Below, in pieces: positions 31,775 through 42,850 of a stretch of DNA of 64,000 nucleotides (position 1 is the first letter of the stretch; each line of letters opens with the position of its first letter). The notes below the pieces were generated by a model. The model worked only from the letters and a program-made list of their open reading frames with translations, ran no database searches and was not told where the DNA came from. A program made the position numbers and the translations under genes. The stretch spans positions 15,791,360-15,855,359 of the forward strand of contig JAKSZT010053764.1 of the NCBI GenBank assembly GCA_026826555.1. The letters run 5' to 3'. The stretch is from Tolypeutes matacus (Eukaryota; Chordata; Mammalia; Cingulata; Chlamyphoridae).

Positions 31775-33366
31775 CTTTGCTTTTGGGGAGGCTTTGGATT
31801 ACAGAAAAGTTACAACTATGGCAGGGGAGGATAACTGGTGGAGGGTGTTAGTAGTAGGGAGATGTTTGGGGAAGGACATACCCAGGGAATGCCTCTAAGG
31901 AATATGAATGTGTTCATGTGGTCATGGGGTGTTATCTCAGTGGGTGGAGACCCACACAATAACCAATAAAATATTAAATTTCTATCCTGTGGAGTCCTAC
32001 TACCTTCTCTAATAGAGTAGCTAGCCTCTCTAGAGTACATAGGCATACCTAGTGAAAGCAGACAGACCAATATGCCAGGCCCTTGATATTAATACTAGTA
32101 TTTATGAGCCTTATTCTTATAAAATTAAAATCCAGCCTAGTAATATATATTGCCTAAGAGTTATATCCTGAAAACCTCCTAGTTACTCAAATGTGGCCTC
32201 TCTCTAAGTCAAACTCAGCATATAAGCTCACTGCCTTTCCCCTGGCTTGGGAAATGACTCCTGGGGATGGGCCTCCCTGGCACCAAGGGTTTATTACCAA
32301 GCACCAACTAGAAATGCATTGAGTAAAGATCTTGACCAAAAGTGGGAAATTTTATGGCTATGAGATTTCAAAGTGTGTCAGGAGGTCATGCTTATGCATA
32401 TCTCAGGCAGATCTCACTAACTGCCACAGTAAACAATGTCTCAAGCAGGGGTTCTCCTGAGGGCTCTAGAGACATCTGGAAACTATAGGCAGGGCACACA
32501 ACCCCAAGAAATCAGCACCATGGAGTATATGTTAACCCATTTTCCCAATGTAACAGAGTTTGACTCATTTATAATTTCCCTACACATGGTTCTTCTGCCC
32601 CTATTATTTGAACCTATAATTAGCACTATCCTCATTAAATATATGTCCCAGACACTTAAATCTTCAGTCTGTTCATATGCCGATTGAGCCCTGAATCTCA
32701 GCAGAGTTGCAGCCAACACCTACTCTCTAATTCATTGGGCTCGCCCAGGACAACTAACAAAATGATTATGATGGACAACGCTTCATCCCCAAAACCAGAG
32801 AATGTCTACAACTGCAAGCAAGACAGTTCCATCCATCTGCACCATGGGATCTAAGCCTCCTCTCAGTTGGAAGCAGAATGGACATCACCATCCCCAAATC
32901 CTCAACATTGTGGAATGAACAAACAAAGGGAGAATGCAGCTATGGACCAAAGTAGACTTATTATCATTCTAGTAATGAAATAATTTGTAGCATTGATATA
33001 AAGATAGTGGTCATCTGAGGTTCTGAGGGGAGGGGGAGGGAAGAATAGGTATAACATGGGACATTTTTGAGACATTGGAATTGTTCTGCGTGATATTGCA
33101 ATGATGGATACAAGCCATTATACATTTTGCCAAAACCTATAAAATTGTATGATGCAAAGGGTAAACTGTAATTTAAACTATAGACCATGGTTAGTAGCAA
33201 TGCTCCAATATGTGTTCATCAATTTTAACAAATGTACCACACTAAAGAAAGATGTTATTAATAAGGGAAATGTGAGAGGGGTAGGGGATAGGGTATATGG
33301 AAATCCCCTATATTTTTGATGTAACTTTTCAGTAATCTAAAACTTCTTTAAAAATAAAGTTAAAAA
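31775..33366 (+). mobile_element. LINE-like repeat X, long form
   Basis: It shares both ends with the short form and has a middle with cttgggaaatgactcctggg, gatgggcctccctggcacca and agggtttattaccaagcacc. It ends in aaaataaagtta plus A-rich DNA. L1 ORF1 wording at both sides (gacaaaaggcacaatgcaag at 31743; gtgaaaggcacaataatgga near 33408) suggests a long, diverged duplication of the target. The frame 32436-32687 has no known domain. The family is not identified. Confidence 0.6.
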
Positions 33367-33446
33367 GAAGCACTAAAAGTTTAAAAAGAAACAACAGAAA
33401 TTATGGGGGTGAAAGGCACAATAATGGAGATTAAAAACACACTGGA

Positions 33447-33890
33447 GGGGGCAGATGTGGCTCAAATGGTTGGGCGTCCATCTGCCATATGGAGGGACCT
33501 GGGTTAGATCCCCATGGACCTCCTGGTAAAATAAAAAAATATATATAGAAGGTGCATGGGCTGCCAGGCTCTGTGTGCTGGTGAGCCGCCAGGCCCCAGG
33601 AGCCATGCAGCAAGATGATGATGTAACCGGAGAGAGACGCAGGGGAGAAACAAGATGAGATGCTCTGAAAGCTCTGAAAACCAGGAACCGAGGTGACGCA
33701 GGTGGCAAAACACCTCTCTCCTACATTGGAGGTCTCCAGGATCAAATCCTGGTGAAGACTGGAGGAGGAGGATGAGAAGAGATGGCAGGAAACAGACACA
33801 GAGAATTGCCCAGCAAATGGACACAAAACAGCAAATGGGGAAGGGGAGGTTTAAAATGGATAAAGTAAATAAGTAAATCTTAAAAAAAAA
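33447..33890 (+). mobile_element. DAS-type SINE, dimeric form
   Basis: The tRNA-like head ggggcagatgtggctcaaat and ggttgggcgtccatctgcca is followed by a linker. A second tRNA-like unit (aaccgaggtgacgcaggtgg, ctccaggatcaaatcctggt) and an A-rich tail come next. Related copies on the minus strand are 42113-42606 and 50275-50724. It sits in L1 copy A ORF1, between acacactgga and acactagagg. Confidence 0.85.
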
Positions 33891-35201
33891 AACAAAAACA
33901 CTAGAGGCATACAACAACAGATTTGAACAGGCAGAAGAAAAAATCAGTAAACTAGAAAATGAGACAATTGAAATCATGCAGTCAGAAGAACAGAGAGAAA
34001 AGAGTAGAAAAAAATGAGCAGTGTCTCAGGGATATGAGTGGCAGAATGAAGTATACAAATATATGCATCATGGGTGTCCCAGAAGGAGAAGAGAAGGAAA
34101 AGGGACAGAAAAAAATATTTGAGAAGGGAACTCACTGGAAGATGGCAGATTAGAGAAACACAGGACTCATTTCTCTCCCAGAAAAAATAGTGAGAGTACA
34201 GGCAGAAACAGCCTGGGGGGAACTGTTCTAGGGTTTAGGACACTAGAGGAAGGCTGGACACCACCCAGAAGAGAGAGTGGCAAAGAAAAAGTATCTCGAT
34301 GGAAAGACTATGAGTGGAAGCTGTAGCTGCAGCTGCTCATGCCCTTCTGCCCACACTCTGTGCAGACAGCTTTGAATTCTCTGGGCTTTGGCTGGCAGCT
34401 ACAGACAGAAGAAGCTTCAGGGATCCACATCCCCAGGAAATGGGAGAGAGAGGGATGTAGCCTAAGGCAGATTCAACTTTGGGCCAACAAATTTAGTCTA
34501 CTGTGTCCCACAAGCTCTTCTAGACTGGGTGGAGCCATGCCATTGTTTGCCCTCAGAGCCAGCAGGGGACTAAAGAGATTGGACCCTCTTAAACACACTC
34601 CCTACTGACCAGGACTGGTTGTTGGGGACATAGAGGGCACGGACTATTTCTTACTAAGGAAAAGGGGGCTGCCAGCAAAGTTGGTGAACAGCCTCTGAGA
34701 AAGTTTGAATTACAAGGTTCTGAATAGACTCAAGGCAGGATCCTCTGTCACATTGTTGCTGTCCTTTTGAAGCAAACACACCCTGACCAACCTTTGAACT
34801 GAGAGGGCTGCTGAAGAGCACCATCAAGTGCACCAAGGAAGTGCACGTGAGAAAATTAAGAGTACATAATTAAGAGAGGCATTTTCCGGCCTTTACAGCT
34901 TCCCTCCCCAAAGCCCTTGGAAGCATGTCTGAAACACATTACTGGGTCCATGGCCCAGATTTGAGCAACTAACAGGAACAATCCTAAAGACATAGAAGAG
35001 GCTGAATCAATTATCAGAGAATGACAGTAACACACAGCCCCTATCACTGAATCCCTACGAAGGAGAGAAATTGGGCATCAAAGTAAACTCACATCATAAG
35101 CAGATGTCTAGATATCACTAAAAAATTACAAGCCATTCTAAGAAAATGGAAGAAATGGCCCAAGCAAAGATTGCATCAAAGTCCCAGATGAGACACAGAA
35201 C

Positions 35202-35873
35202 TTGAGGCAACTAATCAACGAGGTTCATAAAAATCTCCTAAATCAGATCAACAAGTTGAAAGACAATATGGCTAAAGAGATAAAGGACATAAAGAAAACA
35301 CTGAGTGAGCACAAGGAAGAATTTGAAAACATGAATTTAAAAAATAACAGAGCTTATGGAATGAAAGACACAATAGGAGAGATCAAAAACATATTAGAGG
35401 CATACAACAGCAGACTTGAAATGATAGAAGAAAGAATAAGTGATACAGAAGACAGAACAGCTGAAATTTAAGTGAGAGAAAAGAATGTAAAAAATTGAGC
35501 AGGGGCTCAGGGAGTTGAATGATAATGTGAAGTGCAACAACATATGTGTTATGGGAGTTCCAGAAGGAGAAGAGATGGGAAAATGGGCAGAAAGAGTATT
35601 TGAGAAATAAGGGATGAAAATTTCCTAGCTCTCATGAAAGAAAAGAATTTACATGTCCAAGAAGGGCAGCATACCCCAATCAGAATAAATCTGAATAGAC
35701 ATACTCCAAGACACACATTACTCAGAATGTCAAACATCAAAGATAAAGAGAAAATTCTGAAAGCAGCAAGGGAGAAACAAACCATCATATACAAGGGATG
35801 TCCAGTAAGACTTAGTGAGGATTTCTCATCAAGAAACCACAGAGGCAAGAAGATAATGGTACGATATAATTAG
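35202..35873 (+). pseudogene. L1 ORF1, broken
   Basis: 35202-35471 gives the coiled coil (NLLNQINKLKDNMAKEIKDI, then SRLEMIEERISDTEDRTAEI) and ends at a stop. 35634-35873 gives the RNA-binding C-terminal region (HTPIRINLNRHTPRHTLL). The intervening RRM part lies in other frames. Non-functional. Confidence 0.8.
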
Positions 35874-37632
35874 GACACTGAAAGAGAAAAATTGCCAGCT
35901 AAGAATTCTTTATCTGGCAAAATTGTCCTTCAAGTATGAAGGTGAGTTTAAAATATTCACAAATAAGCAGAAACTAAGAGAGTTTATAAGAAAGAATCTG
36001 TCTTTGCAGGAAGCATTAAAGGGAGCTTTACAGCCCAAAAGAAAAAGACAGGAGAGTGAGGCTTAAAGGAGGGTATAGAAGGGAAAACTAGCAAAAGAGT
36101 AAAAAGAAGACAAAAATAAGATATGACATATGAAAGCCAAAGAATAAAATGGTGGGTGTAAATAATGCATTTACAGTAATATCATTGAATGTGAATGGAT
36201 TAAACTCCCCAATCAAAAAGTATAAGCTGACAAAATGGATTTTTTAAAAATGGGCCATCCATATGCTGCCTACAAGAGGCACCTTAGACTCAGGGATACA
36301 AATCGGTGAAACTGAAAGGTTAGCAAAAGATACTTTATGCAAACAGTAACCAAAGCAGGGGTAGCTTTGTGTTGAACAAAACAGACTTTAAATGCAAAAA
36401 AAAGTTATAGGAGATACAGAAGGTTATTATACAATCCACCAGGAAGAAATTACAGTCATAAATATGTATGCATCTATCCAAGGTGGCCCAAAAAAACGCT
36501 GGCAAAACTGAAGGGAGAAATAGACATCTCTACAATAATTGTTGGAGACTTCAACACCCCACTCACATCATTATATAGAACAACTAGATAGAAGATCAAA
36601 AAGGAAACAGAGAATTTGAACAATATGATAAATGAGCTAGACTTAACAGATATACTCAGGATGTTGCATCTCAAATCAGTGGGTTATACATTTTTCTCAA
36701 GTGCTCATGGATCTTTCTCCAAGATAGACCACATGTTGTCAGAAAGCACATCTTAATATATATAAAATGATTGAAATTATACAAAGGTCCTTCTCAGATC
36801 ATAATGGAATAAGCTAAAAGTCAATAATAGATGGGAAAGAGGAATACTCACAAATATGTGGAGGCTAAACAATTTCTTTCAAAGAAGAAATTATAAGAGA
36901 AATTACTCAATATCTTGAGTCAAATGAAAACAAAAACACAACTTATCAAAACTTATGGGATCAATGAAGGCAGTGATGAGAGGATAATTTATAGCTCTAT
37001 ATTAAAAAAGAAGAAAGAGCTAAAATCAAAGACCTAACTGAATACTTGGAAGAACTAGAAAAAGAAGAGCAAACCAATCCCAAAGCAAGCAGAAGGAAAG
37101 AAATAATAAAGATTAGAGCAGAAATAAATGAAATTGAGAACCAAAAAAAAAAAAAAAAAAGAAAGAAAGAAAATCAAAAGCCTGGTTCTTTGAGAAGATC
37201 AATAAAATTGACAAACCCTTGGCTAGCTTAACAAAGAAAAAAAAAAAAAAAAAAAAGAGAGAGAGAGAGAGAGGAGATGCAAGTAATTAAAATAAAAAAA
37301 TGAAAGGGGGGACATTATGACTGACCCTACAGAAATAAAAAGGATCATAAGAGGATATTATGAGAATTTGTATGCCAACAAACTAGACAACCCTAGATGA
37401 AATGGACAAATTCCTAAAAAACACACAACCTACATTGTCTCTACAAGAAATACAAGAACTTAACAAACCAATCACATTTAAAGAGATTGAAACAGTAATC
37501 AAAAATCTCCCAACAAATAAAAGTCCAGGACCAAATGGCTTTATAAGGGAATTTTACCAACATTCCCAGAAGACTTAATACCAATCCTACTCAAATTCTT
37601 CCAAAACAATTGAAGAGGAGAGAACACTACTA

Positions 37633-38071
37633 TGATGGTTAGATTCATGTGTTAACTTCTCCAGATGATGGTGCCAGTTTTTTGGATAAGCAAGCACTGG
37701 CCTGATTGTTAGTGTGAGGAGATTTCATGGATATAATCATCAGTAAATTGATTGCGTCTATGGCTGATTATATCTACAATCAACTGAGGAGATTGCCTTC
37801 AACAATGAGAGACATCTCATCCAATAAACTGAAGGATTTAAAAGGAGAAGTGATGATTTCAGCAGTAAGAAGAGAGAATTTTCATCTCAGCCAGCCAGCT
37901 TCTCTTGTGGAATTCATCAAAAAACCTCCATGAGTTCCTAGTTTGCAGCCTGCCCTGTGGAATTTGGATTTCTGCATCTCCTCAGTCACACGAGACCATT
38001 TTTATTTTCAAAATCTCATAATCTTTACAGATATCTCCTGTTAGTTTCCCAAGAGAATCCTGGCTAATACA
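37633..38071 (+). mobile_element. Solo ERVL-like LTR inside L1 ORF2
   Basis: It matches 59755-60218 over most of its length: both have ggctgattayatctacaatc, gaggagattgccttcaacaa, tgagaga, aaaaggagaagtgatgattt and the ctaata end. Both run in plus orientation. The start tgatggttagattcatgtgt is MLT2/ERVL-like. I do not see a clear target duplication here. Confidence 0.75.
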
Positions 38072-39339
38072 GCTCCTTCTAAGAAGCCAAAATCCTTTAA
38101 TGCCAAAGCCAAATAAATATACTACAAGAAAATTAAATTACAGATCTTTTTTTCTTATGAATGTAGATGCAAAAAATCCTCAACAAAATACTAGCCAATA
38201 GAATCTAACAGCACATTAAAATAATTATACAGCATGATCAAGTGGAATTTATCCTAGGTATGCAAGAGTGGTTAACATAAGAAAATCAATTACTGTAATA
38301 CACCACATTAACAAAATGAAGGGGGAAAAAACACATGATCCTCTTAATTGATGCAGAAAGTCATTTGACAAAATCCAACATCTTTTCTTAATTAAAAAAC
38401 ACTTTGAAAACTAGGAATAGAAGGAAACTTCCTCAACACGATGAAGGGCATATGTAAAAACCCACTGCTAACATCATACCCAATGGTGAAAGACGGAAAG
38501 CTTTCCCTCTAAGATCTGGAAAAAGATAGGGATATCCACTGGCATCACAGTTATTCAAAATTGTACTGGAAGTTCTAGCCAGAGAAATTAGGCAATAAAA
38601 AGAAATAAGTTATCCAATTTGGAATGAAAGAAGTAAAACTTTTACTCTTTGCAGATGATATGATCCTATAATCAGAACGTCCCAAAAAATCTACAACACA
38701 GCCATTGGAGCTAATAAACGAATTCAGCAAAGTAGTGGGGTACAAGATCAACAAGCATGAGTCAGTGGTATTTCTATACACTAGTAATGAGCAATCTGAG
38801 GAGGAAATCAGTTGCTATTTACAATAGCAACTAAAAGAATCAAATATATAGTGATAAATTTAGCCAAGGATGTAGAGGATTTATACATGGAATCCTACAA
38901 AACTTTGCTAAAAGAATCAAAGATCTAAATAAATGGAAGGGCATTCCATGCTCATGGATTGGAAGCCTAAATATTATTAAGATGTCAATTCTACCTAGAA
39001 TGATTTACAGATTCAACACAATGCCAGTCAAAATTCCAACTTCAGAAATGGAAAAACCAGTCATCAAATTTATTTGGAAAGGTAAAGGGCCCCAAATAGC
39101 TAATACCATCTTGAAAAAGAAGAATGAAGTTGGAGAACTCCCACTTCCCAGCCTTAAAATTTACTACAAAGCCATAGTAATCAAAACAGCATGGAACTGG
39201 CGTAAGGACAGACATATAGATCAATGCAATCGAATTGAGAGTTCAGAGATAGACCTTCACATATATGGCCAATTGATTTTTCACAAGGGTGCCAAGTCCA
39301 CTCAATTGGGACAGAATAGTCTCTTCAACAAACAGTGCT

Positions 39340-39531
39340 AGGGAAGCGGCTGTAGCTCAATCAGTAGGGCTCCCGTTTACCATATGGGAGGCCCCAGTTT
39401 CAGTTCCCAGGGCCTCCTGGTGAAGGCAAGCCTGCCCGCACAGCATGGTTAGCTGACCCAGCGAGCACAAGCAGCAGGGGGGGGGATAAATGAATAAATA
39501 AATAAAATCTTTAAAAAAAAAAAACAAAAAA
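39340..39531 (+). mobile_element. DAS-type SINE
   Basis: The head agggaagcggctgtagctca and cccgtttaccatatgggagg is followed by cctcctggtgaaggcaagcc, a run of nine G, ataaatgaataaataaataa and an A-rich tail. Flanks aacagtgct (39331-39339) and acagtgctg (from about 39538) show the L1 sequence resuming. Confidence 0.85.
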
Positions 39532-40847
39532 AAAAAAACAGTGCTGGGAGAACTGAATATCCATATACAAAAGAATGAAGGAGGACTCCTATCTCATACC
39601 ATATACAAAAATTAACTCATAATGGATCCAAGACCTAAATATAGGTACCAGGACTAAAAAACTCCTAGAAAAAAATGTAGGAAAGCATCTTCAGGCTCTT
39701 GTGTTAGGCAATGGTTTCTTAGACTTTATACTTGAAGCACAAGCAACAAAATAAAAAAATAGATAAATGAGACCTTATCAAAATTTAAAACTTTTGTGCA
39801 TCAAAGGCCTTTATCATACAAGTAAAAAGATAACCAAATAATGGTAGAAAATATTTGGAAACCACGTATCTGATAAGGGTTTAATATCCAGAATATATAA
39901 AGAAATCCTACAAATCAACAATAACAAGACAAATAATCCAATTTAAAAATGGGCAAAAGACTTGAATAGAAATTTCTCTAAAGAGGTTATACAAATACCT
40001 AAAAAGCACATGAAAAATGCTCAACATCATTACCTATTAAGGAAATTCAAACCAAAACCACAAGGAGGTACCATTTCACCCCCACTAGAATGGCTACTAT
40101 TAAAAAACAGAAAAGTACAGGTGTTGGAGAGGGTGTGGAGAAATAAGAACTAATTCATTTTTGGTGGGAATATAAAATGGTGCAGCCGCTGTGGAGGACA
40201 GTCTGGTGGATCTTCAGAAAGCTAGATATATGACCTGGCAATACCATCACTAGGTATATACACAAAGGAATTTAAAGCAAGAATTTGAACAGATATTTGC
40301 ATAGTGATGTTCACAGCAGCATTATTCACAATTGCCAGAAGACAGAAGCAACCCAAGTATCCATCAACGGATAAATGGATAAACAAAATATGATACATAC
40401 ATACAATGAAATATTATTCAGCCATGAAAAGGAATGAAGTTCTGATACATGTGACATTATTGAACCTTGAAGACATGTTGAATGAAATAAGCCAGACACA
40501 AAAGGACAAATATTGTATGATCTCACCAATATGAACTAATTAGAATAAGCAAACTCATAGAGTCAGAATCTAGAATATAGGCTACCAGGGCCTGGGTTGG
40601 GAGTAGGGAAGAGGGAGTTAATGCTTAATTTGTACAGAATTTCTATTAGGGTTATTTGTAAAATTTTGGTCATGGATGGTGATGATAGCACCACAACATT
40701 GTGAATGTAACTAACAGCACTAAGTTATCTAGATGAATGTGGTTAAAAAGAGAAATTTAAAATAAAAATTTTAAAATAAAAATTTTAAAAGTAAGGTTTT
40801 AAATAAATACCAAGTAGAAAAACAAATTCTTATTCTGAAATCAACTG

Positions 40848-41030
40848 TTATTCCTCAATGATCAATAAATCTTTGATGTGTTCTTCAGTATTACAAGAAA
40901 AGTTTATATCTTTTGTCATCTGGATGCCTCCAATCAGATCACAGTGGACAGAGGCTACATTACTACCAGCTGCTAGTACCTTTGGACCACAGACCTTAGG
41001 GGTATAAAACATTTTTAATAAGCAGCTTGC
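40848..41030 (-). pseudogene. Protein-like fragment of unknown origin
   Basis: The minus strand reads KMFYTPKVCGPKVLAAG, then CDLIGGIQMTKDINFSCN and EEHIKDLLIIEE before a stop. Composition looks coding rather than repeat-derived, and I recognise no transposon domain. Upstream (to the right) the frame runs into an A-rich run (41037-41060 on the plus strand as T), so the apparent lysine start is an artefact. It could be a retrocopy fragment or an exon of a gene I cannot name. Confidence 0.3.
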
Positions 41031-41060
41031 TCTGATTTTTTTTTTTTTTTTTTTTTTTTT

Positions 41061-41334
41061 TAGCAGAGGACTTTCTTCTCTCTCCTCACCAGGCAAGTCT
41101 ACTTCAATTATTCAACTTCATGGTTAGAGCAGGAAGATCTCCTATTTTCCTTACTTTTTACCTGGGTCTAAACTAGCTAAAGAGGAAAAGACATTACACC
41201 ACAGACTTAGCCCCCAAACTCCATCTCCATTACAACTCATTACAAAGAGGAAAAAGTCAATCTGTCCTTTTCTCATCTGGGAAGCCACTTTGCTTGTTAC
41301 CCTACCAACCCTGGATGGCTGCTTATTTACTTTC
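41061..41334. other. Unassigned stretch
   Basis: No gene or repeat recognised; it ends with the SINE target tgcttatttactttc. Confidence 0.4.
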
Positions 41335-41439
41335 TTTTTTTTTTTTTTTTTTTTTTTTTACCCGGAGGTCCCGGGGATCGAACCCGGGTCCCTCCATATG
41401 GGAGACGGACGCCCAACCAGTTGAGCCACATCCGACCCC
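41335..41439 (-). mobile_element. DAS-type SINE, young short copy
   Basis: A long T run, then acccggaggtcccggggatc, gaacccgggtccctccatat, gggagacggacgcccaacca and ttgagccacatccgacccc. The perfect 15-bp target duplication tgcttatttactttc (41320-41334 and 41440-41454) and the long tail indicate a recent insertion. Confidence 0.93.
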
Positions 41440-41454
41440 TGCTTATTTACTTTC

Positions 41455-42055
41455 AACCTCTGTTCATTCCCCTCCTTCATGCAGATGACAAGCTAACACT
41501 TCCATTTTTTTTTTAGAAAAATAATATATGTTTACTGTGGAAAGTATAGAAATGCAAGAAGCTCACCACTCATTGGCATCAATGTCCTTTTGTTCTCCAA
41601 AATTGAAAAATAATGCAATTATAGATGCCTAAGTTTCTTTTTGTTTGTAGAAGCTAGTTTTAAAATGATCTACTCCCTACCCTCTTGGCCCTTCTGGTTC
41701 TTTCAACTCTCTTTGAACAAACAGATCAATGGAAAACCTCAGTTTTGTTGTTTTTGTTGTTGGGGAGAGATAAGGTTGTGTTTCAATCTTACTTTTAATC
41801 TGTTTCATACTCCTGTAGTCTCTGGCTTCCACCAAGATGAAAAAGACTTGTGCACTCTATCACTGTTGGTATAATTGTCTTGGACCCTCTCCAGAGCCAC
41901 CATATTGCATGTGGAAGTCTCAAGTTGTGCAGTGCACAACTTGCATGGCTGTACCCTTCCTTGCCCTCCCTGTTCTGTTCCAGGTTTATCCAACATCTAC
42001 ACCCCTCCTGTTAGCCTTTTATTTCTTGTTTAGCATCCCTCACCCCTGGAATTAC
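41455..42055. other. Unassigned stretch
   Basis: No named repeat or gene. The frame 41641-41874 has no recognisable domain. Confidence 0.35.
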
Positions 42056-42112
42056 AGGCATACCTTGTTTTATTGCTCTTTGCTTTATTGTGCTTCACAG
42101 ATAATGTGTTGT

Positions 42113-42459
42113 TTTTTTTTTTTTTTTAAGATTTATTTATTTACTTTATCCATTTTAAACCCCCCCTTCCCCATTTGCTGTTTTGTGTCCATTCGCTGGA
42201 CAATTCTCTGTGTCTGTTTCCTGCCATCTCTTTTCATCCTTCTCCTCTAGTCTTCACCAGGATTTGATCCTGGAGACCTCCGATGTAGGAGAGAGGTGTT
42301 CTGCTACCTGCGCCACTTCAGTTCCCGGTTTTTGGAGCTTTCGGAGCATCTCATCTTGACTCTCCCCTGCGTCTCTCCCCTGTTACGTCATCATCTTGCT
42401 GCATGGCTCCTGAGGCCTGGCGGCTCACCGACACACAGAGTCTGGCAGCCCATGCGCCT

Positions 42460-42508
<49 letters not shown>

Positions 42509-42606
42509 ATTTTTTTTTTTTTTAACCAGGAGGTCCCAGGGATCAAACCCAGGTCCCTCCATATGGCAGACGGACGCCCAGCCATTTGAGCCACATCCGC
42601 CCCCCT
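42113..42606 (-). mobile_element. DAS-type SINE, dimeric form with internal microsatellite
   Basis: The order is the reverse of 33447-33890: T run, aagatttatttatttacttt, ctggagacctccgatgtagg, a linker, an expanded (ATCT)n at 42461-42508, a second T run, and the head (ggtcccagggatcaaaccca, ttgagccacatccgcccccc). The linker of the sister copy at 50275-50724 shows only tatatatatcc at that place. Confidence 0.85.
42461..42508. repeat. (ATCT)n microsatellite
   Basis: About twelve tetranucleotide units inside a SINE linker; likely length-variable. Confidence 0.9.
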
Positions 42607-42850
42607 TATTTTGTTTTTAAATACAAATTGAAGGCTTGTGGCAACCCTGCATAGAGCAAGTTTATTTGCACCATTTTTCCAACAGCCTGTGTTCACTTTG
42701 TGTCTCTATGTCACATTTTGGTAATTCTTCTAATATTTCAAACTTTTTCATTATGATTATATCTGTGATGTGATCTATGATCATTGATCTTTGATATTAT
42801 ATTATAATTGTTTTGGAGCACCACAAATTGTGCCCATATAAGACAAAATC

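Larger units (their letters stand above)
29810..34133 (+). mobile_element. L1 copy A: 5' UTR and part of ORF1, carrying nested insertions
   Basis: A 5'-UTR-like start (aacatggtgatataagacat near 29812) runs into ORF1 coiled-coil sequence at 30848. ORF1 is interrupted by a LINE-like repeat (31020-31680), its longer form (31775-33366) and a SINE (33447-33890). ORF1 wording resumes at 33900-34120 (ggtgtcccagaaggagaaga). It then meets the 5' end of a second L1 at 34134. I do not see ORF2 or the 3' end of copy A anywhere beyond 40.8 kb. Confidence 0.65.
36180..40530 (+). pseudogene. L1 ORF2 (endonuclease, RT), broken
   Basis: The endonuclease start at about 36187 (gaatgtgaatggattaaact) is followed by RT blocks. 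The FADD active-site box is present at 38648-38659 (LFADDMI). The frame at 38982-39341 carries IYRFNTMPVKIPT and ETAWNWRKD-like KTAWNWRKDRH. The C-terminal region ends near 40530. Many stops and frameshifts, an LTR and a SINE interrupt it. Confidence 0.85.
34134..40790 (+). mobile_element. L1 copy B, full length, inactive
   Basis: It starts gggaactcactggaagatgg and closely parallels the minus-strand L1 at 9812-16703 throughout: 5' UTR, ORF1 (35.2-35.9 kb), ORF2 (36.2-40.5 kb) and 3' UTR with A-rich end. An ERVL-like LTR (37633-38071) and a SINE (39340-39531) interrupt it. Without them it is about 6.0 kb. Homopolymer and GA runs sit at 37143-37272. Confidence 0.85.
42056..42850 (+). mobile_element. 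Tigger-like (TcMar) DNA transposon, split by a SINE
   Basis: The start caggcataccttgttttatt, gctctttgctttattgtgct is the known end of a Tigger subfamily. After the SINE it continues with acaaattgaaggcttgtggc, aaccctgcatagagcaag and atttttccaacagcctgtgt. The right end is lost. No transposase frame remains. Confidence 0.65.

Noticed and set aside
33373..33977. Three overlapping minus-strand open frames of 111-157 codons
   Set aside because: They are translations of the antisense strand of a dimeric SINE; the same wording recurs at 42296-42589 and 50242-50776, which are SINE copies too.
37143..37272. A-runs and GA repeat as the end of a separate retroposon
   Set aside because: They lie inside a collinear L1 ORF2 with no target duplication and look like local slippage expansions.
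41037..41060. Poly-lysine start of a minus-strand open frame
   Set aside because: It comes from a homopolymer run, not a real N-terminus.
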